Positions 27,503 through 36,082 are shown, counted from the stretch's first letter. The stretch: DNA of 64,000 bases from Candidatus Laterigemmans baculatus (GCF_010367455.1 NZ_WRPR01000002.1:1-64000); one strand, 5' to 3'. The notes: generated by a model from the sequence alone, not told the origin. Numbers and translations are program-made.

Positions 27503-29170
27503 TCAGCGAATCGTGGCCGGTTCTCCGCCCGGCTGGGGGCGGGAGGCGATTTGCGGATTGGCTACATCGGAGCCAGGGATTTCAAAGACGACGGCTTCAT
27601 CGATCGACTGGCAGATATCGTTGATGATCAGACCGTCGCTGCGCCGCAAGCGGATCGTTTCGATCGGTTCCTGCCAGTCAAAGACGGGGCGGTCGCCGTT
27701 CCGGCCGGTCCAGATGTGTTGCGGAGCTTGAGGGATATAGTCCATCACCAGCGAGGACGGCGGCCCCGCCGCGATATAATTTTTCAAAAGTCGCTTGAAG
27801 TCATCGCGGCGTTCCGGTTCGAGCTGAGTCACGCCGTGCTGGTCGAGGAGTGTCTGGTACTGTTCGAAGTTGGAGATCTGCTGGACGTCGAGACAGAGTT
27901 GCAAGTCGACAACACCGCCGAGGCCCGCCGTCAAATGGGGGCGTGGATCGGCGAAGAACAGCATTCCCTGCGCAAAGGAGATATCGAACGGCGCCAAGCG
28001 ATACGGAGGAACTTGGTAGGTGGTTCCGCTGGTCCCCACGAATTCGATGCTATATCGCGGTGTCAAGGGTGTGTCGTACCAAGCGAGGTTGGCGGGTGCT
28101 TTATAGATTGGCATGAGGGCCAGCATCGCAAAGGCAGCCAACGCACCGGTGGGGAGCGAAAAACACTGCAACTTTGTTTGCTCGTTCATCCGCCACAAGT
28201 AAGCGGCCATGGTTAAGTCGATCGCAATCCATTTCCAGAAGAAAATGCCGGCGGAAACAAAGATCCCCAGGTGCAATGCCGTGCAGGCAAAAAGTAAGAT
28301 GATCGCGGATCGCCGCCGAACGGCAAGTAAAATGACTCCCAACTCAGTGACGATCGTGGCGACCGTCATCGGGACTGCGCCTGCGGCCATGAAGCGGTAG
28401 AGACGGGCCTGCATGTCCTCGCTCAGCCAGCCGAGCCAGCCATTTTGGTATACCGCATGGGGGAATAGAAACGCCGGCTGTTCCCAGGCCACCCAGTTGA
28501 TCACGAGTTTGCCGAGCCCGGGCTTGAGGTAGAAGGTTCCGATGACGACGAGCGTCGCTAGCAGAAAGTCCTGGGGGCGTAAGCGGATTCTTGCGATCTT
28601 CAAAACCGGGGGAACCATCGCAAGCGTAAGTAGCTCAAAGCCGAGTTGCTTGTCGATGTTGGCATTGGTCAAGGGAACCTCAAACTGTCCCATGATCAAG
28701 TACAACTGCGTGATCAGCAGCGGCAGAAAGCAAGGGTGGGCGACTGAGCCGACGAGAAAGATCACGGCCAGGAGACGGTCCGTCGCGTGAAATTGTTCGA
28801 CGTAGAAGTTGGGGTCATACGTAGTCATCGCCCACGCTAGAGGAACCCCACTTGAAAGGATCAAGATCTGGGGAAGCCTGCCGATTTCAAGCACGCTCCA
28901 CGCCACCGATTTTGCGTATCCGGCGAGCACGACGGCGAGGGCGATGGCGGCGAGGATGGGCGGTTCCGTGATCGCTCCCCATGCCATTACCGATTGCCAG
29001 TAGACGTCCGGCGGCATCGCTCGATAGGCCATTTCCGGAAGGATGCGGAGCAGTAATAAGCCGCTCAGCAGCCAGGTGAGCGCGAGAGCGGCCTGATACC
29101 ATTCGCCTCGTCGCTGATAGAGAGTCTCATCGAACCAATTTACGAGTCGGACCTGCAAGGCGTTGATCAT
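27503..29170 (-). CDS. polytopic membrane protein with C-terminal soluble domain, function unknown
   Basis: A 555-residue protein I do not recognise with certainty. Residues 25-345 contain about 9-10 hydrophobic helices; after a last helix near 345-360 comes a 190-residue polar domain with many Asp, Tyr and Trp. The layout (several helices, a histidine at HLGIFVSAGIFF near residue 302, then a soluble tail) recalls HTTM/vitamin-K gamma-carboxylase-like membrane proteins, but no diagnostic motif is clear. It lies 54 bp after the CapD-like gene and is probably co-transcribed with it. A role in glycan modification is inferred from context only. Confidence 0.6.
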   Translation of the reverse strand: MINALQVRLVNWFDETLYQRRGEWYQAALALTWLLSGLLLLRILPEMAYRAMPPDVYWQSVMAWGAITEPPILAAIALAVVLAGYAKSVAWSVLEIGRLPQILILSSGVPLAWAMTTYDPNFYVEQFHATDRLLAVIFLVGSVAHPCFLPLLITQLYLIMGQFEVPLTNANIDKQLGFELLTLAMVPPVLKIARIRLRPQDFLLATLVVIGTFYLKPGLGKLVINWVAWEQPAFLFPHAVYQNGWLGWLSEDMQARLYRFMAAGAVPMTVATIVTELGVILLAVRRRSAIILLFACTALHLGIFVSAGIFFWKWIAIDLTMAAYLWRMNEQTKLQCFSLPTGALAAFAMLALMPIYKAPANLAWYDTPLTPRYSIEFVGTSGTTYQVPPYRLAPFDISFAQGMLFFADPRPHLTAGLGGVVDLQLCLDVQQISNFEQYQTLLDQHGVTQLEPERRDDFKRLLKNYIAAGPPSSLVMDYIPQAPQHIWTGRNGDRPVFDWQEPIETIRLRRSDGLIINDICQSIDEAVVFEIPGSDVANPQIASRPQPGGEPATIR

Positions 29171-29224
29171 TACGCGATGTTCGGTGTCAAGTAGCGGAAG
29201 AACATGGTGAGAACGCGGCGTGGG

Positions 29225-31234
29225 TTAGGCTGCCAGTCGGCGGTTTGAGGGGGAGAAGGCCCGCGCGGCGGCAGGCGTCGGAGACGGTTCAGCGACTTGC
29301 GAATCGTCTTGAAAGGCAAAGCTCGGGACGATCCGTTTGAGCTCGCAGCGGATGGTCGTGGGATCCGCTCCACCGACCGCGAGCAGTGAGGCGATCTGTC
29401 TGGCGACCGTCTGGCGAGAAACGCGGACGCTGTTGGCCATGAGGATTTTGGGGTGGATCGTCTCGCTGTGAGTTTCATCCTCCGCGTACAGTTCCTCGTA
29501 GAGCTTTTCTCCCGGCCGCAGCCCGGAGATCTGGATCTCGATGTCGTGGCCGAGCCGCAGTCCCGAGAGCCGGATCATGTCTTCGGCCAGATCCATGATG
29601 CGAACCGGCTCACCCATGTCGAGGACGAAGATCTCGCCCCCCTGCCCCAGGGCGCTCGCCTGGATCACCAGTTGGCTCGCTTCGGGGATCGTCATGAAGA
29701 ATCGTGTCATCCGTTGGTCGGTGACGGTCAGCGGACCGCCGCGGGCGATCTGCTCTCGGAAGACCGGGATCACGCTCCCGGCGGAGCCGAGCACGTTTCC
29801 GAAGCGGACGGTGACGAACCGGCAACGCGAGCGTTCGGCGAGGCTCTGGACGTACAGTTCGGCGACCCGCTTGCAGCAGCCCATCACGCTCGTCGGATTG
29901 ACCGCTTTGTCGGTGCTGATCATCACGAACGTCTGGACCCCGTACTGGTCGGCGAGATCCGCCAACAGCCGCGTGGCGCCGACGATGTTTTTCACGCCCT
30001 CGCCAGGATGCTGTTCCATTAGCGGAACGTGTTTGTAGGCGGCCGCATGGAAGACGAGCTCGGGGCGAGCGGCCTGCATCAGCGACTCCATCCGCGCTTT
30101 GTCGGTGACGTCGGCGATTGCGATCTCGGCTTGGCCCCGGGCGATCGCATCGCGAAGCTCCAGACCGAGGTGGAATTGCCCGTTCTCGCTGCGGTCGACC
30201 AGCGTGATGTGGGCTGGATCGAACGCGAGTAGCTGGCGGACCAGTTCCGAACCGATCGAACCGCAGCTGCCGGTGACCAACAGCCGGCGACCAGCGATCC
30301 ACTGCAGCAATCCCGATTGATCGATCGCCACGGTCTCGCGGCCGAGCAGGTCTTCGATCGCCACCTCGCGAGGGCGGAAGTCGACTTGCCCGCTGACGAT
30401 CTTGGCGACGTCCGGCAGCACGCGGACCGCAACGCCGACTGCTTCGCAAGCCGCCATGATCGCCCGCACGCGGGCTCCCGGAAGGTCGCCGCTGCCGAGC
30501 AGCACCATTTTGGTTCCCGTCCGCAAAGCGATCTCGGCGGCCTCGTCGAGTCCGCCGACGACCGGAACTCCCGAGATCTCGCGATGCAGCAGCCGATCAC
30601 GGTCGGTCAGCAAGCCCGTCGGTCGATAGCCCTCGCGGTTGGCCAGCCGCAAGGAACGCAACATCAGTTCGACGCTGGTCGTTCCGCCGGCGATCAGCAC
30701 CGGAACGGCATCGCTCTTGTCCCGCGGCGCCTCGCGACGCTCCCGGCAAATCCGCCGCAGCGAAAGCAGGCCGCCGACGAGCAACGCGGTCAGGCAGGAA
30801 TCGATCAGGATCACGCCGCGGGGAATCGTGCTGCCGGGCGTCAGCAGCGTGTCGATGGCGGTGATCGTGGCGATCATCGCGGTGGCCGCGAGGGTCGCCT
30901 TGAGCAAGCGAACGCCATCGGAGAGGGAGACGAACGCGTGGCAGCTGAGCGTGATCCGCCCGAGCAGGAAGGTGGCCGTCTTCACTCCCACGACCCACGG
31001 CAGCGTCATCAGCAGTTGGCGCTGGAACTCGGGGAGCAGCACCCCGTCGAACCGCAGCAGATAGGCCCCGACCAGCGACAGCACCAAGGTCGGAACCAAC
31101 CACAACATTGGCCGCAGTCGCGTCGCCACCTGACGCCAAGAAGGACGTCGCCAAAGCTTGGGCAGTAAGATTGAGGCAGGATTCACGGTGTCGCTCTGTT
31201 TCCGTCGGATCGATCGAAACGCTCGGGTTCGCAT
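29225..31234 (-). CDS. CapD/WbpM/PglF-type nucleotide-sugar 4,6-dehydratase
   Basis: Membrane-anchored SDR that converts UDP-GlcNAc to the 4-keto-6-deoxy sugar. In 669 residues it has several N-terminal transmembrane helices (about 40-170), a first nucleotide-binding-like domain, and the catalytic Rossmann domain starting LLVTGSCGSIGSELVRQLL near residue 317. It also shows YKHVPLMEQHP near 423 and the catalytic MISTDKAVNPTSVMGCCKR segment near 455 with the M-x3-K arrangement of this subfamily. The glycine loop has Cys where most relatives have Ala or Gly. The start at 31234 is preferred over 31297. Its product would feed the DegT aminotransferase at 7757. Confidence 0.93.
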   Translation of the reverse strand: MRTRAFRSIRRKQSDTVNPASILLPKLWRRPSWRQVATRLRPMLWLVPTLVLSLVGAYLLRFDGVLLPEFQRQLLMTLPWVVGVKTATFLLGRITLSCHAFVSLSDGVRLLKATLAATAMIATITAIDTLLTPGSTIPRGVILIDSCLTALLVGGLLSLRRICRERREAPRDKSDAVPVLIAGGTTSVELMLRSLRLANREGYRPTGLLTDRDRLLHREISGVPVVGGLDEAAEIALRTGTKMVLLGSGDLPGARVRAIMAACEAVGVAVRVLPDVAKIVSGQVDFRPREVAIEDLLGRETVAIDQSGLLQWIAGRRLLVTGSCGSIGSELVRQLLAFDPAHITLVDRSENGQFHLGLELRDAIARGQAEIAIADVTDKARMESLMQAARPELVFHAAAYKHVPLMEQHPGEGVKNIVGATRLLADLADQYGVQTFVMISTDKAVNPTSVMGCCKRVAELYVQSLAERSRCRFVTVRFGNVLGSAGSVIPVFREQIARGGPLTVTDQRMTRFFMTIPEASQLVIQASALGQGGEIFVLDMGEPVRIMDLAEDMIRLSGLRLGHDIEIQISGLRPGEKLYEELYAEDETHSETIHPKILMANSVRVSRQTVARQIASLLAVGGADPTTIRCELKRIVPSFAFQDDSQVAEPSPTPAAARAFSPSNRRLAA

Positions 31235-31507
31235 CGCTCCCGTCCGTGGGAGACCGTTAGTCAGCGGCTTGTAACAGAACGCCGCGCCGTTTCCCAAGAG
31301 AGGTTTTACACCTCCAGCGGTGGTGACTCCCCCACCCCTGCGGGGCGCGGCTAGCGGCGGAGAACAGGTTCGACTTCCGCGGGATCGCCCCCCGCGATAT
31401 ACATAAGGCTAAATAAACCGCGCAAATCCCATCGTTCGCCCCCCCACCTTCAGCCCCTTGAGACCCATCCCTGGGCCTCCTCAACGGGTCCGGTCCGCGG
31501 GAAAGGC

Positions 31508-31534
31508 TTGAGATGGGCAAGTTTCTTTTATGAT
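31508..31534 (+). promoter_or_regulatory. possible sigma-70-like promoter for the disordered-protein gene
   Basis: TTGAGA at 31508 and TATGAT at 31529 are separated by 15 bases, and the start codon at 31589 lies 54 bases after the -10. The spacer is shorter than the usual 16-18, so confidence is low. Confidence 0.3.
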
Positions 31535-31588
31535 CGATCGAGCCGATTTCCCCGGCTCCCAACTCTGACACTGAGATAGCAAGCAAGC

Positions 31589-33694
31589 ATGAGTGACCAT
31601 TGGAAGACCCTGGCGCGTTTGCTGGGCGCCCCAGGGGCCGCCGATCCCCCCAAGCCAAAGCCCAAGTCCTCACCGACAGCTTCCAAACCGGCCGACTCGA
31701 AGCCAGCCGAATCGAAGCCAGCCGAAGCGAAATCGACCCCAGCGGAGCCCGCCGTGAGCGGCGGTCCCACGCCGAAAGCCGAGCGGCCTTCGCCCGCCGG
31801 AGAAGCCAAGCCCGCGTTCGGCGGAGCAAAATCGAGCGAGACTTTGCCTCCGTCGCTCCCCGGTTTCGGTCCGGCAGCTGCTGCGGAGCCAACGGCTGCT
31901 GCTGCTGAGTCGGCAGCCGCCGCTGAACCAGCCAACGAGGATGCGGACGACATTTTCAGCGGGTTTGGCAAACCGCGAGGGACGCAGCGGAGCGAATCGC
32001 CACGCGGCGAAACGCGGCAGTCCACCACGCCCGCCCGCTCCTCGCGGCAAGAGTCAGGCCGCACCGAATCTCGGACTTCGGCCGACAAGCCGACCCCGGC
32101 CGACAAAGTGTTTAGCGAGCCGATCCGCAGCGAAGGACCTTCCTCCTGGGACGAACTGGTCGACCGCCTGGGGATCCCCGCTGCTCCGTCCCCCCAGCCC
32201 CGGCTGAGCGACAGCGAGCCGCTGGAAAAGCCGGCTCCCCAAGCACGTGAAGAGCGGGCACCCAGCGAGCGGGTACCGAGCGAGCGGGCAACTGACCAGC
32301 GGGAGCAGCGCTCCACGTCCTCCCGTTCCAAGCCGGCCGGCGGTGGGTTCGGGGTTGGCCTGGGGATCGAGCCGGAAGCCGAGCCGGCTGGTGCTGAAGA
32401 ACCAGCCGCACGGCAGCAAGAGTCGGGCGCACGGCAGCAAGAGTCGGGCGCACGGCAGCAAGAGTCGGGTGAGGAGCCGCAGGCGACCGCGCCGGTCGAT
32501 CGCGATCCGCTCGCCGAACTCGGTGGAGCCGGGTGGGGAACGCCCCGTCGGGGACGCACCGATGCGGGGCGGCGAGCTGAGCCGGAAGCTCGCGAGGAAC
32601 GTCCGAGCCGGAGTCGCGAGTCGCGGGGCGGTGGCCGCGAGGAAGCGGCCGAGCCGGTTCGCAGCGAAGAGCGGACAGAGAGTCGTCCCGAAAGCCGGTC
32701 GGAGGGCCGCCCCGAAGGCCGATCCGAAGGCCGCCGAGGGGGACGTGGCCGCGAAGAGCGTGAGTCCGAGGAGTCGCGGGGCGAGGAATCGTCCGCTCGT
32801 CCGTCGCGTCGCGGACGTCGCCGCGGGCAGCGGCAGCGGATGTCGGGCGATGAGGTCGGCTGGGACGAAGAACGCTCTGCCTCGTTCGGTCGCGAGCGGG
32901 AACGCGGCGGTTTGGAGGATGAAGAGGAACCGGTGGTCGGCTTCGTTGACGACGAGGACGATGAGGAATTTGGAGTTCTCCCGGCAGTCGACGAAGAGTC
33001 GTCCGCCGCGGGAGGTACCGACGAGGAAGAGTCGCAGCCCCGTCGCCGCCGTCGCCGAGGGCGTCGCCGCCGCGGCGGTAGCAGCGAAGCGACTGGCGAG
33101 CCGACGGCCCGGGGTGGGCGCGAAGGGGAGCCGGCCGATGGTGCCGCCGCGGAAGATCGCCGGGCGGCGGGTGCCGACGAGCGGGCCGGTGGTCGGGCTG
33201 CGGGTGGTCGGGCTGCGGGTGGTCGGACTGAGGGTGGTCGGACTGAGGGTGGTCGGACTGCGGGGGGTCGGGCTGCCGGTGGTCGGGCTGCGGGTGAGGC
33301 CGCTGGACGGGCGACCGGTCGGGCGATCGACTCGGAATTCGATGACGATCACGAGGACGACGACGAGGCCGTCGTGCTGCGGCGTTCGCGCCGCGGGCGG
33401 CGTCGTCGTGGAGCCCCGGTCTCCGAGGGCAGCCGGGTGACCGAAGCCGATCGGGGAGCCGAGGCTGATGCAGGAGCCGAGGATGACCTCGGGGCCGGTG
33501 AAGACACGCCCCGGAGCAGCAACTACGGGCTGGAGAGCGACGGCGAGGAAGAGGCGGTCCTGCAGAACACGCAGCGGAACATCCCGACCTGGACCGATGC
33601 CGTGGCCCTGTTGGTCAACCCGAACCTGGAGTCGCGGAAGCGCGATCCGCAGCGGGGAGGCGGCGGGCGAAGCCGAGGCCGCCGCCGCGACTGA
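31589..33694 (+). CDS. large disordered Arg/Glu/Gly-rich protein of unknown function
   Basis: A 701-residue low-complexity protein. It starts MSDHWKTLARLLGAPG, then runs through Pro/Ala/Lys stretches, three 21-bp repeats encoding ARQQESG (32407-32469), alternating acidic blocks and basic patches ([35 protein letters not shown]), and an array of about eight 15-bp units encoding GGRxx (33187-33296). Near the C-terminus a compact segment, NIPTWTDAVALLVNP, looks folded or conserved. Such Arg-rich tracts often bind RNA, but no domain is visible; the function is unknown. Long open frames on the other strand and frames are composition artefacts. It lies 106 bp upstream of the SRP RNA gene. Confidence 0.75.
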   Translation: MSDHWKTLARLLGAPGAADPPKPKPKSSPTASKPADSKPAESKPAEAKSTPAEPAVSGGPTPKAERPSPAGEAKPAFGGAKSSETLPPSLPGFGPAAAAEPTAAAAESAAAAEPANEDADDIFSGFGKPRGTQRSESPRGETRQSTTPARSSRQESGRTESRTSADKPTPADKVFSEPIRSEGPSSWDELVDRLGIPAAPSPQPRLSDSEPLEKPAPQAREERAPSERVPSERATDQREQRSTSSRSKPAGGGFGVGLGIEPEAEPAGAEEPAARQQESGARQQESGARQQESGEEPQATAPVDRDPLAELGGAGWGTPRRGRTDAGRRAEPEAREERPSRSRESRGGGREEAAEPVRSEERTESRPESRSEGRPEGRSEGRRGGRGREERESEESRGEESSARPSRRGRRRGQRQRMSGDEVGWDEERSASFGRERERGGLEDEEEPVVGFVDDEDDEEFGVLPAVDEESSAAGGTDEEESQPRRRRRRGRRRRGGSSEATGEPTARGGREGEPADGAAAEDRRAAGADERAGGRAAGGRAAGGRTEGGRTEGGRTAGGRAAGGRAAGEAAGRATGRAIDSEFDDDHEDDDEAVVLRRSRRGRRRRGAPVSEGSRVTEADRGAEADAGAEDDLGAGEDTPRSSNYGLESDGEEEAVLQNTQRNIPTWTDAVALLVNPNLESRKRDPQRGGGGRSRGRRRD

Positions 33695-33746
33695 GCGCCG
33701 CCGCGACTGAGCGGCGCCGCAGCGGTGAAATGAATGCAACCGCGGG

Positions 33747-33776
33747 TTGCCGATTGGCCCCGCGTGCGGGTACAAC
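33747..33776 (+). promoter_or_regulatory. possible promoter of the SRP RNA gene
   Basis: TTGCCG at 33747-33752 and TACAAC at 33771-33776 with an 18-base spacer. Transcription would begin about 15-20 bases before the RNA's terminal stem, consistent with 5' processing. Both boxes are four or five of six to consensus. Confidence 0.35.
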
Positions 33777-33800
33777 GGTGCAGCGGGCCGGCGGCGAGAA

Positions 33801-33910
33801 CTGCCGGGCAGTGGCGGCCCTTGCGATTGGGAACCATGAACTTGGTCAGGCCTTAACTGGAGCAGCCATAAGTGGGGTACCTTTGTGTGAGGGCCGCCGC
33901 TCCCCGGCAG
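33801..33910 (+). ncRNA. ffs: signal recognition particle RNA, small bacterial (4.5S-type)
   Basis: RNA scaffold that binds Ffh and guides ribosomes to the membrane. The 5' and 3' ends form a 21-base stem (CTGCCGGG...GGCGGCCCT from 33801 pairing with AGGGCCGCCG...CCCGGCAG ending at 33910) with only two or three mismatches. The apex carries the universal helix 8 pattern: GTCAGG at 33845, then AGCAGCC at 33861. The tetraloop is TAAC (33854-33857) instead of GGAA, matching the URRC class known for SRP RNAs. A T-rich tail (33911-33924) follows. Lying directly upstream of dnaX-ybaB-recR is a common location for this gene in bacteria. Confidence 0.88.
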
Positions 33911-33956
33911 TCGTTCTTCTTCTTCGGTGGCACGTTCTTCCTCCGCTGCGTTTGGT

Positions 33957-35915
33957 ATGTCTGAGAGCGTCGCGCAATCGTCCGACCGCTATGTCGTCGT
34001 CGCGCGGCGTTACCGGCCTCGCGGCTTTGAGCAACTGGTTGGCCAGGAGCACGTCGCCCGGGCGCTGAAGAACGCGATCGAGACCGGGCGGGTCGGGCAC
34101 GCCTACCTGTTCACCGGGGCTCGCGGGGTCGGCAAGACCAGCACCGCGCGGATCTTCGCCAAAGCGCTCAACGCGCCCGAGGGGCCCACGGCGACTCCTG
34201 ACGACAGCAGCGACATCTGCCAGGCGATCGACGCCGGGGAAGACATCGACGTGCTGGAGATCGACGGAGCGAGCAACCGCGGGATCGACGAGATCCGCCA
34301 GCTTCGCTCGGGGGTCGGGGTTCGTCCGAGCCGAGCGCGGTACAAGATCTACATCATCGACGAAGTCCACATGCTCACCCAAGCGGCCTTCAACGCCCTG
34401 TTGAAGACGCTCGAGGAGCCTCCGGAGCACGTCAAATTCATCTTCTGCACGACCGATCCGGAAAAGATCCCGATCACCGTGCTCAGCCGTTGCCAGCGTT
34501 TTGACTTCGCTCCGGTGCGGGTCGATGAGATCGCCGGCCGACTGCGAGAGATCGTCGACGCCGAGCGGGCCGAGGCGGACGACGAAGCGTTGCGGTTGTT
34601 GGCGCGCCGCGCCGCTGGATCGATGCGCGACAGCCAGTCGCTGCTCGAACAGGTCCTCAGCTTCAGCAGTGGTCGGCTGACCGTCGAGAGCGTGCATTCG
34701 ATGCTCGGCACGGCCGACGACGCGCGGATGGTCGAGTTGGCCGAAGCGCTCGGCAACCGCGACAGCCGCAAGGCGCTCGACGTGATCGACGCGGCCGTGC
34801 TGGGAGGCGTCGACGCGGGGCAGTTGGCCGAACAACTGCTTGGCTTTTTTCGCGACATGATGACCGCCGCGGTCGGTTGCGACGCCGAGATGCTGCGGTT
34901 TACCAGCTCGGCGATGCACCCCCAGCTGAAGGAGCAAGGGCAGCAGGTGGGGCTGCAGACGATCCTGGGGATCGTCGCCCTGCTCGACCAGACCCTGGTC
35001 CGGATCCGCCAGAGCGTCCACGGTCAAGTGTTGCTCGAAGCGGCTGTGGTGCAGATCTGCACCCTCCCGGACCTCGACGCGATCACCCGGCTCGCGGCCG
35101 CTCTGTCCGGGGCGGGGGGCAATGGAGCGGCCGGGGGCGAAAAAAAAAACGCTAGTCGGCCCGCCGCCGCGGTAGCCGCTCCCCAAGCGGTTCAGGCTGC
35201 AGCGCGTGCTCCAGCTCCCGGAGGCACGCCGCTCGCGGAACAGCCTGCGGCCCCCTCCCCTGCTCAGGCCCCCGCCCCTGCTCAGGCCCCCTCCCCTGCT
35301 GAGGCCCCCTCGGCTGCAGCTCAGTCCCCTGGCGCTGTTCGGAGTGCCTCCGCTGCCTCCGCTGCCTCCGCTGGCGCTGCTCAGGTCTCGGCACCGGTCG
35401 GCACAGGTGGGCCGTCGCGACCGCAGCTGGCGGCCGCGAGCGGGGGGAGAGAGGGCGGGGCGCCGGTTGCTGCGGGGGGCGAATCGCAGGATTTGGTCGT
35501 GCCGCTCGAGCGGCCTTGGGACAAGCCGACGGCCGAGCGGGTGTGGCAAGCCGCGTTGGCAGCAATGGATGGGATGACGGCCGATTTTGCTCGCCAAGCC
35601 GCTGCTGTTGAGCCGCAGGGGAAGCATCGTCTGCGTCTCATGTTTCCTGCCGACCGCGAGCTGGCCCGCCGAGCCTGCGAGAAGCCCGAGCGAAAAACGC
35701 AGCTCGAAGCGGCGATCCGGTCTGTTTCGGCACGCGACGTGCAGATAGACTGCGATTTGTGTTCCACCACGGCCGCGCCCCCCAAGCCGGCCAAGGCCTC
35801 AGCCGCAGTCAACCGGCGTCAGCTGATGCGGGAGGCCGAGGGGCACCCGCTGGTGCAGGAACTGATCGAGCTGTTCGAAGCGGAAATCGTGCGGGTCGAT
35901 CAGCTCTCTGGGTAG
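33957..35915 (+). CDS. dnaX: DNA polymerase III subunit tau/gamma
   Basis: Clamp-loader ATPase. The 652-residue tau form has Walker A GARGVGKT at residues 54-61, IIDEVHML (Walker B), the TTDPEKIPITVLSRCQRF sensor/arginine-finger region, AAA+ lid and collar domains to about residue 380, a Pro/Ala-rich linker and a C-terminal tau domain. The zinc knuckle C-x8-C-x2-C-x2-C is degraded to A73, D82, S85, C88. Ten A residues at 35140-35149 followed in the -1 frame by CGC TAG suggest programmed slippage giving a gamma form of about 399 residues. The ATG at 33957 is chosen over the GTG at 33927. Leads into ybaB and recR. Confidence 0.95.
   Translation: MSESVAQSSDRYVVVARRYRPRGFEQLVGQEHVARALKNAIETGRVGHAYLFTGARGVGKTSTARIFAKALNAPEGPTATPDDSSDICQAIDAGEDIDVLEIDGASNRGIDEIRQLRSGVGVRPSRARYKIYIIDEVHMLTQAAFNALLKTLEEPPEHVKFIFCTTDPEKIPITVLSRCQRFDFAPVRVDEIAGRLREIVDAERAEADDEALRLLARRAAGSMRDSQSLLEQVLSFSSGRLTVESVHSMLGTADDARMVELAEALGNRDSRKALDVIDAAVLGGVDAGQLAEQLLGFFRDMMTAAVGCDAEMLRFTSSAMHPQLKEQGQQVGLQTILGIVALLDQTLVRIRQSVHGQVLLEAAVVQICTLPDLDAITRLAAALSGAGGNGAAGGEKKNASRPAAAVAAPQAVQAAARAPAPGGTPLAEQPAAPSPAQAPAPAQAPSPAEAPSAAAQSPGAVRSASAASAASAGAAQVSAPVGTGGPSRPQLAAASGGREGGAPVAAGGESQDLVVPLERPWDKPTAERVWQAALAAMDGMTADFARQAAAVEPQGKHRLRLMFPADRELARRACEKPERKTQLEAAIRSVSARDVQIDCDLCSTTAAPPKPAKASAAVNRRQLMREAEGHPLVQELIELFEAEIVRVDQLSG
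35124..35155 (+). promoter_or_regulatory. probable programmed frameshift/slippage site in dnaX
   Basis: A 10-A run (35140-35149) lies just after the collar domain. In the normal frame it reads GAA AAA AAA AAC GCT; after a -1 slip, or one extra A in the transcript, it reads AAA CGC TAG with the stop at 35153-35155. A Shine-Dalgarno-like GGAG lies at 35124-35127, twelve bases upstream of the run, as in the stimulator arrangement known for Escherichia coli dnaX. A G/C-rich inverted segment follows. Confidence 0.75.
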
Positions 35916-36082
35916 CGCGAGCTGCCGTATGCGGGCGGGCCGTGCGCGGGCTGCTGTGCGGGGGCTGCTGTGCGCGGGCGGGCCATGTGCGCGGATCAAG
36001 GTTCGGGCTTATCAGGCAACCTGCGGATCGCACTCTCGGCTCGCACTCGACCGAGATCTCATTCACTTAGAGCGGGAAAGTT

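Noticed and set aside
32054-33775. 573-residue minus-strand and 397-residue plus-strand frames across the disordered protein
   Set aside because: They arise from the low-complexity GC-rich repeats. The frame with the acidic/basic block pattern and conserved-looking termini was kept.
33730-34068. 112-residue plus-strand frame between the disordered-protein gene and dnaX
   Set aside because: It covers the SRP RNA and runs into dnaX in another frame; no protein family is seen.
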